Below, piece by piece: positions 1 to 8,409 of a stretch of DNA of 11,381 bases. The stretch comes from Flavobacteriales bacterium (GTDB lineage: Bacteria > Bacteroidota > Bacteroidia > Flavobacteriales_D > Crocinitomicaceae), in the NCBI GenBank assembly GCA_009926905.1, contig RFNX01000351.1:1-11381 (forward strand), read 5' to 3'. Both the position numbers and the translations under genes were made by a program. Position 1 is the stretch's first letter. Each line of letters starts with the position of its first letter. The notes beneath the pieces are model-generated. The model searched no databases. It was not told where the DNA came from and worked only from the letters and a program-made list of their open reading frames with translations.

Positions 1-516
1 TGTTCCGCTTAAAGTTCCAGCGTTTGGAGCAGTCGTAACAGTTACATCTCTAGTTGCTGTTGCGTTTGAACAACCTCCAGTTCCAGTTACGGTGTAAGTA
101 ATTGTTGAAGTTCCTGCGGCAACTGGCGTTATAACTCCTGTTGAACTATTTACAGTTGCAACGCCTGTTGAACCTGATGTCCAAGCTCCTCCTGAGTTAC
201 CATTGGTTGTAAAAGTAGTTGAACCTGTTGAACAAATTGCTTGTGTTCCACTCAATGTTCCAGCGTTTGGAGCAGTGGTTACAGTCACATCTCTTGTTGC
301 TGTTGCGTTTGAACAGCCTCCTGTTCCAGTAACGGTGTAAGTAATTGTTGATGTTCCTGCGGCAACTGGCGTTATAACTCCTGTTGAACTATTTACAGTT
401 GCAACGCTTGTTGAACCTGACGTCCACGCTCCTCCTGTGTTGCCATTGGTTGTAAAAGTTGTGGAGCCTGTTGAACAAATTGCTTGTGTTCCACTCAATG
501 TTCCAGCGTTTGGAGC
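1..516 (-). repeat. Tandem 243-bp coding repeats (81-residue Ig-like units)
   Basis: Two complete units (516-274 and 273-31) and the first 30 bases of a third lie head to tail in the adhesin frame. Each begins APNAGTLSGT and carries a Cys pair (AICS and GGCSN) that could form the Ig-fold disulfide. The two full units differ at about 16 of 243 bases by my count, but at only two residues (T/S and S/G near the GGAWTSGST motif). The fold resembles bacterial Ig-like (Big) domains. The array continues beyond base 1, so the copy number is unknown. Confidence 0.93.
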
Positions 517-3500
517 AGTGGTTACTGTTACAGAAACACTAGTTCGAGTTGCATTTTCACATCCACTAATGGTTTGAGTGACATAATAAGTTCCTGTTGC
601 TAGTGGTGTATTTGTTGCTAATGCTGTTCCCCCAGTTGAAGCAGAATACCATTGAATTGAAGTTCCTGTTGCTACTAAACTCGCCACGGTTGCTGAAGCA
701 GTAGAACAAAATCCTTGTGCAGAAGCAGTTGGTGCTGAAACTGTACCACATGGTTTGATTGAAAAATCATCTACTCCCATTCCGTCATCTGACTGTGCTG
801 CATTGAAGTCATTCCATCGGATCCAAAATGAAGTGCCGTTAGCAATAGATAATCCTGTTATAACATCGGAAATACTTTTACTTTGCAGCAAACTCCCACT
901 TGCTTGCCCTTGTCCAGAATTTGAGTAGTCTAAATTATCAAAATCAGTCCATGTACCTGTTGTTAGTGACGTTGCATTTAAACTATATTGAAAATCTAAT
1001 CTATCAGGTCGTGAAGATGTTCCTACCCTCCATGTTTCACCTGAATAGGAAATAAATAGGTTATTAATCGTTGAACCTGTGTTATTTTTAAATTTTGCAC
1101 CAATTGTAGAAGTTAAAGATGTAGAAAACAACGTACCAAATGCTCTATCAGATCCCGAACCGAAACTGTATGTATCTCCACCATTATCTGAACCTGTACC
1201 AGCAGTATACACACCATTTGCATTTGAATCAGTTTCATCAAAATACCAACCTGTTGGTGTCGTTGACGAAGTACCTGAACTTGCAAGTGTATTAAAATTT
1301 TCAGTTGCAGCAGTTCCTAAAGCTGTAAGTAGCATTGCATCTGAAAGTGTGGCATAACCTGAACTTATCGCCGACCAAGCTGAACTTCCACCTGCGTTAT
1401 TTGCTCTTACTCTAAAATAATAGGTAGTTCCAGAGGTTAATCCAGTAAATTGATAAGTCAATGTTCCTGAACTAATTCCAGTTTGCGTAGATAAAGTAGA
1501 ACTGAAATCAGAAGCTGTGGAAATAGCAACTTCAAATGTATAGGTTGCTGAACCTCCACCGGTTGGAGCAGTCCAATTGGCATTAATTGCAGTTAATGTT
1601 GCTCCTGAACCTGAACCAACTGTCGGTGCATTGTGTAAGCTTGTGAAACTTAAGTTTGAGCCATATCCAGTTACACCAAAAGAATTCGTTGCAAAAGCTC
1701 GATAATTATATATTGTATTCGGTGTTAAACCACTCAACGAGGAGCTAAAAGTAGCAGTTCCTGAACCATCAGAAGTGGCTGGAGTTGTTGGATTTGCCGT
1801 TGTTGCATAAGCGACACCTTTGGAAGTTATTGTCCCACCGCCAGCTGAAATAGAAGTTCCTCCACTTGTTGCAGATGTAGTTGCAATATTAAAAGCAACT
1901 GTTGTTGTTATTGTTGGAGTCAAGAGTAAGAAAGCAAGATCTTTACCCATTGCTATTGAAAAAGAGGTAGAGGTTGAGGATGCTACTGAATTGGCAGATG
2001 TAAATGTTTGTGAGGCTTGTGTGGCAGTTGCTTGTTCCCAAGATGTGCCATTATATAAACCATAATAAGGTTGTGTTCCGCCATTAAAATTGGTGGCGTT
2101 ATTCTCTTCCCCAGTATTATAAGAAATGGAACTTACTGTAATGTTCACATTGGAACTGCCCGTTCTACTTGCTGACCATCTGCGATTGATTGTTCTAGTT
2201 ACATCATTTGGGCTTAAACCAGAAATGCTTCCATCTATCATTCTAAACGAATACACATCACTTGCTCCTGATTGGCTAATTGTTATTGGATTATATGCAC
2301 TGTTTCCAATTGGGAAGGTAACCGCTGTGCTCGTAGTTAATGTGCGAACAAGCATACCAGTATTATTAGTAATTATATAATTAGAACTTGATGCTCCAGT
2401 TATGGTTGCTCCACTAGCCAAAGTTAAATTGAAAGTGCTAAGAATAATATCACCAGATGTAAAAGTTAAATTACTTCTAATTGCTACCGCTGCTCCTAAT
2501 GTTACTTGGCTATTGTTTTGAATAAATAAATAATCAAAGCAATTTGTGGTACCACTTGTGTTTAAGGCACTTCCAGAAATCGTTTGAGCGGTTCCGTTTA
2601 AGAATACCGCACGTGTATTATGGGTGAATGTTCCATTGTTTGTAAAGTTTCCAGCAACGTATAGATCACTTCCTGATGTAGAAGATAGGGTAAGGCTTCC
2701 AGCATTAGAAACTGAACCAGTAACAGTTACCGAAGAATTAGTACTTCCCATGTTGAATGCTCCAGTTCCTACTGTAGTCAAACCACCACCAATTGTTAAA
2801 GCCGCATTTAAAGCATTTACGTTAAAGGTTGCTCCAGTATTCACAGTTAATGTTCCGTTCAATGCGCGTGCTGTATTTGATCCGTTTACTATATCAAATG
2901 TTCCAGTATTGATTGTTACATTATTTGGATAACCTGCTGTTGTTCCAATAGTACCGACACCTGTTGCACTCCATTCATTAAAACGGTTATAGCTTAGATT
3001 ATAATAAAGCGTAGAATTGACAGTATAAATAGGTGATGCAGAAACAAAACCTCCATTTAACTGCACTGTACCATCAATTGTTGGTACAGTGGTTAATGTA
3101 AGCTCCCCAGAATTGATTGTTAAATTATTAAAGGTAATAGCATTAGAACCGTTGATTGTACCTGCTGAACCAACAAAGTTAACAGTTCCTGTGCCTCTTG
3201 TGAAGGTGCCGTTGTTAGTTAATGTGCCACCAGCACTGATGTTTAATGTTGCTGCTGCACCCCAACTCAATGTTCCTCCGTTTACAAAACTTCCTGCAAT
3301 GATAGAACCTCCAGCGCCGGTAAAAGTAAATGCTCCAGTTCCAACATTTGTAATTGCATTTGTTACTGTACCAATTGCAACCGTTGCACTAGCTGTTGCA
3401 GTAATACCAGTATTTACTGTAATAGAAGCAATTGGTGAGTTTGTAAAAGCTGCGGCAATGCTAACATTGTGCGCTATTGTAACTGAACTATTCGCTGTAG

Positions 3501-6500
3501 GAACAGCGCCACCTAACCAAGATGAACCTGTATTCCAGTTTGTAGCTCCTGATGTTGTTATAAAACCTAAGTAGGTAAATCCTGCTAAAGAGACTGAACC
3601 TGAAGGTGTAGTTACAGAAACACTACCACTTGTACCTCCTGAACCAACTACAGCTGTAATTTGGGTGGCACTGTTAACTGTGAAAGAAGCTGCTGCTGTT
3701 CCACCAAAAGAAACTGCTGTTGCTCCTGTAAAATTTGTCCCCGTTATTACAATACTTGAACCACTATATCCTGAAGTTGATGTAAAAGAAGAAATTGTTG
3801 GTGGTGTAGAAGTTAACCCTGCGTCTTTTCCTATTGCAATGTAAGAACCAGCTGGAATAGTTGCAGGAAATTGATTTGTACTTGTTGAAGTAGCTGTAAT
3901 TGAACCACCTAAAGTAGTTGCAACTTGTGTCCAAGAAGTACCATTGTATAATCCCATATACGGAGTAACACCAGTGTTGTAATTTGCACCCACCTCTCCA
4001 GAACTATATTGTGCAACAACAGGTGTTAAATCACTACCACCAGCAACAGCTTCAGTAATATACCAACTTCTTTGTACTGTGAACAACGAATTAGCAGCAT
4101 TTGCAGGTGCTCCGTCCACAACCCTTATACCATAAATATCGGAGGTTCCAGCATTTGTAAAAGTTATTGGATTATAAGCAGAATTACCAACTGGAAATAA
4201 AACTGCAGAGGATGTTACTGTTCTTTTTAATTGCCCAGTGCTGTTTGTTACTATATAATTTGATGATGAAGAACCAGAAATTGCAGAAGTACCCAAATTC
4301 AAATCAAAAGTTGAAAGGGTAATTTTTCCAAAAGTGAGTGTTAATGTATTTGTTACTGCCGCAGAAGCTGCTAAAGTTACATTCGTTCCATTTTGTAAAA
4401 TTAAAAAAGGAAAACAATTTGTTGTTCCACTTCCATTTAAGTTCGACCCGCTGAGTGTTTGAGTGGTTCCGTTTAAGAAAACCGCACGTGTGTTATGCAT
4501 AAATGTTCCATTATTAGTAAAGTTGCCACCGACATATAAATCACCACTAGTTGCATTTAAGGTCGCCCCTCCGGAAGCAACATTGAAGTTGCCTCCAACA
4601 CCTCTATTTGTTGTAGGGAAAGTTAATGTTGTTCCATTTTGTATGGTAACATTAAATGGAATTCCAGATCCTACTGTAGTTGCATTACCTGTCCATTCAT
4701 TACTGATAGCATAAGTTCCTGTTGTATTATATATTAATGTAGCACTACCGCTATAAGTTGGTGCAGAGTTAAAGAATCCACCACTGTTTAATTGATTCGT
4801 ACCACTTAAAGTAAGAGTACTACTCGTTTGTGTTACTCCCGCTGCCGTAGCAAAGGTTCCAGTAACTGTTCGGTTTGCAGAATTTAAAGTTAATCCACCT
4901 TGTAATACTGAAACATTAACTGGTCCGCTGGATGTAGGCCAAAATACATCGCCATTATTAACGGTATAAGCACCAGTTGTATTAAAGTTTAATGTTCCTG
5001 AACCACCATACGCAAAGTTGCTTCCTGTTGCCCAACCTCCATTGTTTAATTGGAAAGAGCCATTTATAGTCAATGTACCACTGTTGGTATAAGTGGCAGC
5101 AGTTGATAATGTACCATTGTTGGTTATTGTTCCACTGTTTGTAGAAGCAGTATTGATATTAACCGTTGTTGCAGCAGAAATAGTTAAAGTTGTGCTACCG
5201 TTTATGGTAAGTTTACCTACATCTGTTGCACCTGTTGTGCTGGTAACATTATGAGCAATAGTTACATCGGTTGTAGTAGCACTTTGAGGTACTGCACCTC
5301 CCAACCAAGTTCCTGCTGTACTCCAAGCTCCTGTTGAAGTAGTAATGTAGCCAAGATTGTTATAAGTTTCTGTACTTGTTGCATTTCCACCAGAGTTTTG
5401 AACATAAATTTGACCGCTTAAATTAATTGCTGCAAAAGTTAGAGTAGTAGCGGTTTGAGATAAAATACTTACAGTAGTTCCTCCACTGCCACCAACTTTA
5501 ACAACAGTTACTGAATTTAAATTAGTTCCATTAATTGTTACTGTATTACCAACATATCCTGAAGTTCCAGATCCTGGAGAAGAAGCAACTACACCTCCAC
5601 TTGCAGTAATTGTTGGAGGGGGCAACGTAAGTCCTCCATCTTTACCAATTGCGATATAAGAACCTGCAGGAATGGTAGCTGGAAATTGATTAGTTCCTGT
5701 TGAAGTTGCTGTGAATGGATTAGAACCTGCCAAAGTTGTAGCTACCTGTGTCCAAGAAGATGCATTATAAAAGCCCATATAAGTTGGGCTTCCTGCATAA
5801 CTTCCACCAATATCACTTGTATTATATTGAGCCACTACAGGAGTTAAATTACTATTACCAGCAACAGCTTCCGTGATATACCAACTTCTTAAAACAGTTT
5901 TTGTGGCATCTGCTGCATTTGCAGGATTACCATCTACAACTCTAATTCCATAAGTATCACTTGTTCCAGAATTGGTTAACGTGATTGGGTTATAAACTGA
6001 ATTACCAACAGGGAAAGAAACAGCTGATGATGTAACTATCCTTCTTAATTGCCCAGTACTGCTTGTTCTTACATAGCTGGTAGAACTACCTCCTGAGGTT
6101 GCACCAACCGTCATGTCATTTGTAGCTAAATCAAAAAATCCTGCAGTTAATGTGAGTGTATTATTAACTATAACAGGTTTTCCTAATGTTATAGTAGTAC
6201 CGCCTGTTTTATCAACAAGTAACCAATCAAAAGTTACATTTGCATTTGAACTGGAAATACTTTGTGCATTTCCCAAAACAAAAAATACTGCTCTATTATT
6301 GTTTGTTAAAGTACCATTCATAGCAAAATTTCCGCCGAGGTATAAATCACCTGAAGTAGCATTCAGAGCTAATGTAGTACTTGCATTTACTGTTATATTT
6401 CCAGGAACACCTCTAGCACCACCCAAAGTTAAGGTACCACTTTGAACAGTAACGTTAGCAGGAATACCAGAACCAGCAGCTACCGAAGTTGAAGCACCAC

Positions 6501-8022
6501 CTGTCCATTCATTTGAAGTGCCGTATGTTGTATTGTAAATCAAAGTTGAAGATGAACCGTATGTTGGTGATTGATTAAAAAAACCGCCACTGTTAATCTG
6601 GCAAGTTCCATTAAGTGTTAGCACTGCTCCACTACTTAAAGTAACACCAGCAGCAGTTTGAAAAATTCCTGTAACTGTTCTGTTTACTCCTAAGTTGATA
6701 TGACCTGTTGAACCTTGAACCGTAACATTTCTTGGACTATTCGATGCAGGCCAATATGAATGACCTGAATCTATAGGTCCATAAGTACTGCCTGTATGAT
6801 TATAAACCAATGTAGAGCTTGAACCATAAGTCCATGTACCTCCACTCGCAAAACCTCCAGAGTTTATTTGAAATGTTCCATTTATTGTAGCAGTTCCAGT
6901 AATAGTTAAAGCAGCATCCACTATTAACGTTCCACCTAAATCTACTGTAACATTTGCAAGTTGTTGAGCAGTGCTAATTCTCATTGTAGCACCATTATTT
7001 ACTACAATACTATTCCCTGTTGGGATAGTTGTTCCTCCAGTTCGGTTCAAACGCATAGTTCCACTTGAAACAGTGGTTAAACCTGTATAAGTATTTTGTG
7101 CTGTCAACTCAAGGACACCCGTTCCACTATGAGTAATAGTACCGCTCCCACTAATTACACTTGGTAGTGTTAAATCGGAGCCTGAAATTGGTGCAAACGA
7201 AACATTGAATGTACTTAAACTGAATGGTGCCGTAAGGGTACGCGTACCAGTTCCTGATGTTGCGAAAGTATAACCACTCACACCTAAAGTTACCGAAGCA
7301 ACTGTTTGACTTGCTGCTAGTGTAACAGTTCCTGAAGTTGCATTAAAAATAGTTGGGTCAGTAGATGAGGCAGTTGTAGAAGCAGAAGTACCACCACTGT
7401 TAGTACTAAAAGTTGTACCCCAAGTCGCTGAACCACCAACACCAGCAGTTGATCCGTTTGTATCCCAATATTTAGGTCCAGTTCCTGTTAAAGTGATATC
7501 ATCTATCCTAAATTGTGGACCTGTGGAAGTATTTGTCCATCTCAATCTTAAATTTGAGGCCTCATTTGCTCCAACTGGAAGACTTAGAGAAGAAATCATT
7601 CGCCAAATTGCAGTACCAGTACCAGTTGCCTGTGCTGGAATAGAAATAGTGGTATACGTAGAGCCATCTGTACTATACTGTAAAGAAAATTCGGACATAT
7701 TACTTGCAGTCGTAGATTTATAAGCTCCAAATGAAAGCACAAGGTTTGTGTAACCTACTGTACTTATCCCTGCTATTTGAAAATTAGTACCATTTGTATT
7801 AGTTAAAAATACATTTTTTCCACCTGAAGCACCACTGTAATCCGATACAGTTGAGGTTCTGGTGTCACCACTTCCTGTAAAAGTAAATCCAGTGTTTTGA
7901 AAAGTTGTTGCAGTTATAGCTTGTGTCCCAGAACCTGAACCAATGTTTTCAGAGAATATAGTAGTTTGAGCATTAGCGCTTAAGCTAAACAACAGTAAAA
8001 CAAAAAGTAAAGACTTTTTCAT
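1..8022 (-). CDS. Giant secreted multidomain adhesin-like surface protein (C-terminus outside window)
   Basis: One frame stays open for 2674 codons from ATG at 8022 to base 1, with no stop in the window. Residues 1-18 form a Sec signal peptide (MKK, hydrophobic core, cleavage ANA|Q). Then: a beta-sandwich ending FRIDDITL (about 19-180); an autotransporter-associated beta-strand motif with QNTYTG (287-326); three beta-solenoid super-modules (about 379-2028); IPT/TIG domains at 802-887 and 1407-1484, each followed by a W-x-W-LGGAVP segment resembling a G8-type start; two fibronectin III-like domains (2035-2129, 2130-2226); a second beta-sandwich ending GVDDFSI (2227-2422); an Ig-like domain (2423-2502); and 81-residue Ig-like repeats from 2503. 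The composition is Thr/Ser/Gly/Asn-rich with few charges. No enzyme motif is visible. Adhesion, biofilm or matrix function and type IX secretion are inferences from architecture and likely host. An in-frame ATG at 8115 is an alternative start, but 8022 places the signal peptide at the N-terminus. Confidence 0.93.
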   Translation of the reverse strand, partial: MKKSLLFVLLLFSLSANAQTTIFSENIGSGSGTQAITATTFQNTGFTFTGSGDTRTSTVSDYSGASGGKNVFLTNTNGTNFQIAGISTVGYTNLVLSFGAYKSTTASNMSEFSLQYSTDGSTYTTISIPAQATGTGTAIWRMISSLSLPVGANEASNLRLRWTNTSTGPQFRIDDITLTGTGPKYWDTNGSTAGVGGSATWGTTFSTNSGGTSASTTASSTDPTIFNATSGTVTLAASQTVASVTLGVSGYTFATSGTGTRTLTAPFSLSTFNVSFAPISGSDLTLPSVISGSGTITHSGTGVLELTAQNTYTGLTTVSSGTMRLNRTGGTTIPTGNSIVVNNGATMRISTAQQLANVTVDLGGTLIVDAALTITGTATINGTFQINSGGFASGGTWTYGSSSTLVYNHTGSTYGPIDSGHSYWPASNSPRNVTVQGSTGHINLGVNRTVTGIFQTAAGVTLSSGAVLTLNGTCQINSGGFFNQSPTYGSSSTLIYNTTYGTSNEWTGGASTSVAAGSGIPANVTVQSGTLTLGGARGVPGNITVNASTTLALNATSGDLYLGGNFAMNGTLTNNNRAVFFVLGNAQSISSSNANVTFDWLLVDKTGGTTITLGKPVIVNNTLTLTAGFFDLATNDMTVGATSGGSSTSYVRTSSTGQLRRIVTSSAVSFPVGNSVYNPITLTNSGTSDTYGIRVVDGNPANAADATKTVLRSWYITEAVAGNSNLTPVVAQYNTSDIGGSYAGSPTYMGFYNASSWTQVATTLAGSNPFTATSTGTNQFPATIPAGSYIAIGKDGGLTLPPPTITASGGVVASSPGSGTSGYVGNTVTINGTNLNSVTVVKVGGSGGTTVSILSQTATTLTFAAINLSGQIYVQNSGGNATSTETYNNLGYITTSTGAWSTAGTWLGGAVPQSATTTDVTIAHNVTSTTGATDVGKLTINGSTTLTISAATTVNINTASTNSGTITNNGTLSTAATYTNSGTLTINGSFQLNNGGWATGSNFAYGGSGTLNFNTTGAYTVNNGDVFWPTSSGPVNVSVLQGGLTLNSANRTVTGTFATAAGVTQTSSTLTLSGTNQLNSGGFFNSAPTYSGSATLIYNTTGTYAISNEWTGNATTVGSGIPFNVTIQNGTTLTFPTTNRGVGGNFNVASGGATLNATSGDLYVGGNFTNNGTFMHNTRAVFLNGTTQTLSGSNLNGSGTTNCFPFLILQNGTNVTLAASAAVTNTLTLTFGKITLSTFDLNLGTSAISGSSSSNYIVTNSTGQLKRTVTSSAVLFPVGNSAYNPITFTNAGTSDIYGIRVVDGAPANAANSLFTVQRSWYITEAVAGGSDLTPVVAQYSSGEVGANYNTGVTPYMGLYNGTSWTQVATTLGGSITATSTSTNQFPATIPAGSYIAIGKDAGLTSTPPTISSFTSTSGYSGSSIVITGTNFTGATAVSFGGTAAASFTVNSATQITAVVGSGGTSGSVSVTTPSGSVSLAGFTYLGFITTSGATNWNTGSSWLGGAVPTANSSVTIAHNVSIAAAFTNSPIASITVNTGITATASATVAIGTVTNAITNVGTGAFTFTGAGGSIIAGSFVNGGTLSWGAAATLNISAGGTLTNNGTFTRGTGTVNFVGSAGTINGSNAITFNNLTINSGELTLTTVPTIDGTVQLNGGFVSASPIYTVNSTLYYNLSYNRFNEWSATGVGTIGTTAGYPNNVTINTGTFDIVNGSNTARALNGTLTVNTGATFNVNALNAALTIGGGLTTVGTGAFNMGSTNSSVTVTGSVSNAGSLTLSSTSGSDLYVAGNFTNNGTFTHNTRAVFLNGTAQTISGSALNTSGTTNCFDYLFIQNNSQVTLGAAVAIRSNLTFTSGDIILSTFNLTLASGATITGASSSNYIITNNTGMLVRTLTTSTAVTFPIGNSAYNPITISQSGASDVYSFRMIDGSISGLSPNDVTRTINRRWSASRTGSSNVNITVSSISYNTGEENNATNFNGGTQPYYGLYNGTSWEQATATQASQTFTSANSVASSTSTSFSIAMGKDLAFLLLTPTITTTVAFNIATTSATSGGTSISAGGGTITSKGVAYATTANPTTPATSDGSGTATFSSSLSGLTPNTIYNYRAFATNSFGVTGYGSNLSFTSLHNAPTVGSGSGATLTAINANWTAPTGGGSATYTFEVAISTASDFSSTLSTQTGISSGTLTYQFTGLTSGTTYYFRVRANNAGGSSAWSAISSGYATLSDAMLLTALGTAATENFNTLASSGTSSTTPTGWYFDETDSNANGVYTAGTGSDNGGDTYSFGSGSDRAFGTLFSTSLTSTIGAKFKNNTGSTINNLFISYSGETWRVGTSSRPDRLDFQYSLNATSLTTGTWTDFDNLDYSNSGQGQASGSLLQSKSISDVITGLSIANGTSFWIRWNDFNAAQSDDGMGVDDFSIKPCGTVSAPTASAQGFCSTASATVASLVATGTSIQWYSASTGGTALATNTPLATGTYYVTQTISGCENATRTSVSVTVTTAPNAGTLSGTQAICSTGSTTFTTNGNTGGAWTSGSTSVATVNSSTGVITPVAAGTSTITYTVTGTGGCSNATATRDVTVTTAPNAGTLSGTQAICSTGSTTFTTNGNSGGAWTSGSTGVATVNSSTGVITPVAAGTSTITYTVTGTGGCSNATATRDVTVTTAPNAGTLSGT
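1939..3096 (-). repeat. Adhesin super-module, copy 3 (shorter, diverged)
   Basis: This copy lacks the first solenoid unit and keeps one VQLNGG...NEWS unit. SGSDLYVAGNF follows (Asp codon 2665-2667, 1875 bases from copy 2), then FPIGNSAYNPIT, and the block ends SIAMGKD instead of SYIAIGKD. The RSWYITEAVAG and PVVAQY motifs of copies 1 and 2 are replaced or absent (RRWSASRTG). It shares TTNCF with copy 2 but not copy 1. No IPT/TIG domain follows; fibronectin III-like domains come instead. It is the most diverged of the three. Confidence 0.7.
3097..5070 (-). repeat. Adhesin super-module, copy 2
   Basis: This copy has the same block order as copy 1: QLNNGG and QLNSGG units, NEWTG, SGDLYVGGNF (Asp codon 4540-4542), FPVGNSAYNPIT, RSWYITEAVAG, PVVAQY, SYIAIGKD, then an IPT/TIG domain (3804-3571) and a W-x-W-LGGAVP segment. 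Protein identity to copy 1 is high in the second half, yet third codon positions differ widely. In the 19-residue block ending YIAIGKD, 11 codons differ and every difference is silent. This argues for an old duplication kept under selection on the protein. Confidence 0.8.
5071..6888 (-). repeat. Adhesin super-module, copy 1 (about 606 residues)
   Basis: This is the first of three long internal repeats. In order it holds two short units built on QINSGG...YGSSSTL..YN, the second continuing to NEWTG, then SGDLYLGGNF, an FPVGNSVYNPIT segment, RSWYITEAVAG, PVVAQY, and the closing block ending SYIAIGKD. An IPT/TIG domain and a W-x-W-LGGAVP segment follow. The SGDLY Asp codon is at 6346-6348; the equivalent codon in copy 2 is 1806 bases away. 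Much of the first half looks like a parallel beta-solenoid. Boundaries are approximate. Confidence 0.8.
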
Positions 8023-8170
8023 ACGATTTATATTTTTTTTTAATTTTTGTTCATTTAAAGACACCTTACTAATGAAATCACTAAGTAAGTTTTTGGTATT
8101 CGGAGAGATTGTCATTTTTTTAAGTTGAGTTTTGTGTTCATATTTATAAATTACAGCTATAATTGGAGAG

Positions 8171-8184
8171 TAAACAGCTGTTTA
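8171..8184. repeat. 14-bp perfect palindrome in the adhesin leader
   Basis: TAAACAGCTGTTTA is its own reverse complement. It lies about 150 bases upstream of the adhesin ATG and downstream of the candidate promoter. It could be an operator for a dimeric regulator or simply chance in AT-rich DNA. It has no loop, so it would make a poor RNA hairpin. Confidence 0.5.
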
Positions 8185-8200
8185 TTTAATTAAATCATCA

Positions 8201-8242
8201 ATAAAATTTAAGTCGTTATTAATAAATTAAATAAAATTTAAG
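8201..8242. repeat. 12-bp direct repeat in the adhesin leader
   Basis: ATAAAATTTAAG occurs at 8201-8212 and 8231-8242, 30 bases apart start to start, or about three helical turns. Both copies lie between the candidate promoter and the palindrome. The words are AT-rich, so chance is possible. Confidence 0.4.
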
Positions 8243-8246
8243 GATG

Positions 8247-8254
8247 CAAAACTA
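8247..8254 (-). promoter_or_regulatory. Candidate -7 promoter box for the giant adhesin gene
   Basis: The minus strand reads TAGTTTTG, followed by CATCC. This matches the Bacteroidota TAnnTTTG box recognised by the primary sigma factor. No clean TTG -33 element lies 17-23 bases upstream; a T-rich run is there instead. If used, it gives a leader of roughly 220 bases. A second match, TATCTTTG at 8316-8309, also lacks a clear -33 element. Confidence 0.45.
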
Positions 8255-8356
8255 CAACTTAATTATTGCCGAAAAAAAAGATAACTTGGATATGGAATGA
8301 ATTTAACACAAAGATAATTTAGACTAAAATTAATTTATAACCAGAATAAATAAATC

Positions 8357-8386
8357 AAAAAAAATCCCGAAACTTTCGCTCCGGGA
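8357..8386 (-). terminator. Rho-independent terminator of the acyl-CoA dehydrogenase gene
   Basis: On the minus strand, TCCCGGAGC pairs with GTTTCGGGA. This gives a 9-bp stem with two G-U wobbles, closed by a GAAA tetraloop and followed at once by eight T residues. It starts 24 bases after the stop codon at 8410-8412. There is no T-run in the plus direction, so it should act one way only and insulate the adhesin gene from read-through. Confidence 0.88.
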
Positions 8387-8409
8387 CTCCAATTATAATT
8401 CTTGATTTT

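Larger units (their letters stand above)
8023..8409. other. Intergenic region: adhesin leader and downstream dehydrogenase terminator
   Basis: This 387-base AT-rich stretch separates two minus-strand genes. I see no convincing separate gene in it. It holds, from right to left, the terminator of the acyl-CoA dehydrogenase, two TAnnTTTG-like boxes (8254-8247 and 8316-8309), a 12-bp direct repeat, a 14-bp palindrome, and an A-rich tract just before the adhesin ATG. The adhesin frame is also open upstream to a stop at 8184, with an ATG at 8115. Confidence 0.7.

Noticed and set aside
1..516. Possible CRISPR or non-coding satellite array
   Set aside because: The period is 243 bp, a multiple of three, it continues the adhesin frame, and most differences are silent. 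There are no spacer-like unique segments.
566..751. Minus-strand 61-codon frame inside the adhesin
   Set aside because: It is out of frame with the long continuous adhesin frame, has low-complexity content and no recognisable domain.
1079..7723. Several plus-strand open frames of 76-161 codons (for example 1079-1357, 3089-3574, 6113-6445) rich in Val, Pro and Ala
   Set aside because: They are antisense shadows of the Thr/Gly/Asn-rich adhesin frame. They share its repeat periodicity, lack recognisable domains, and have no separate promoter or leader.
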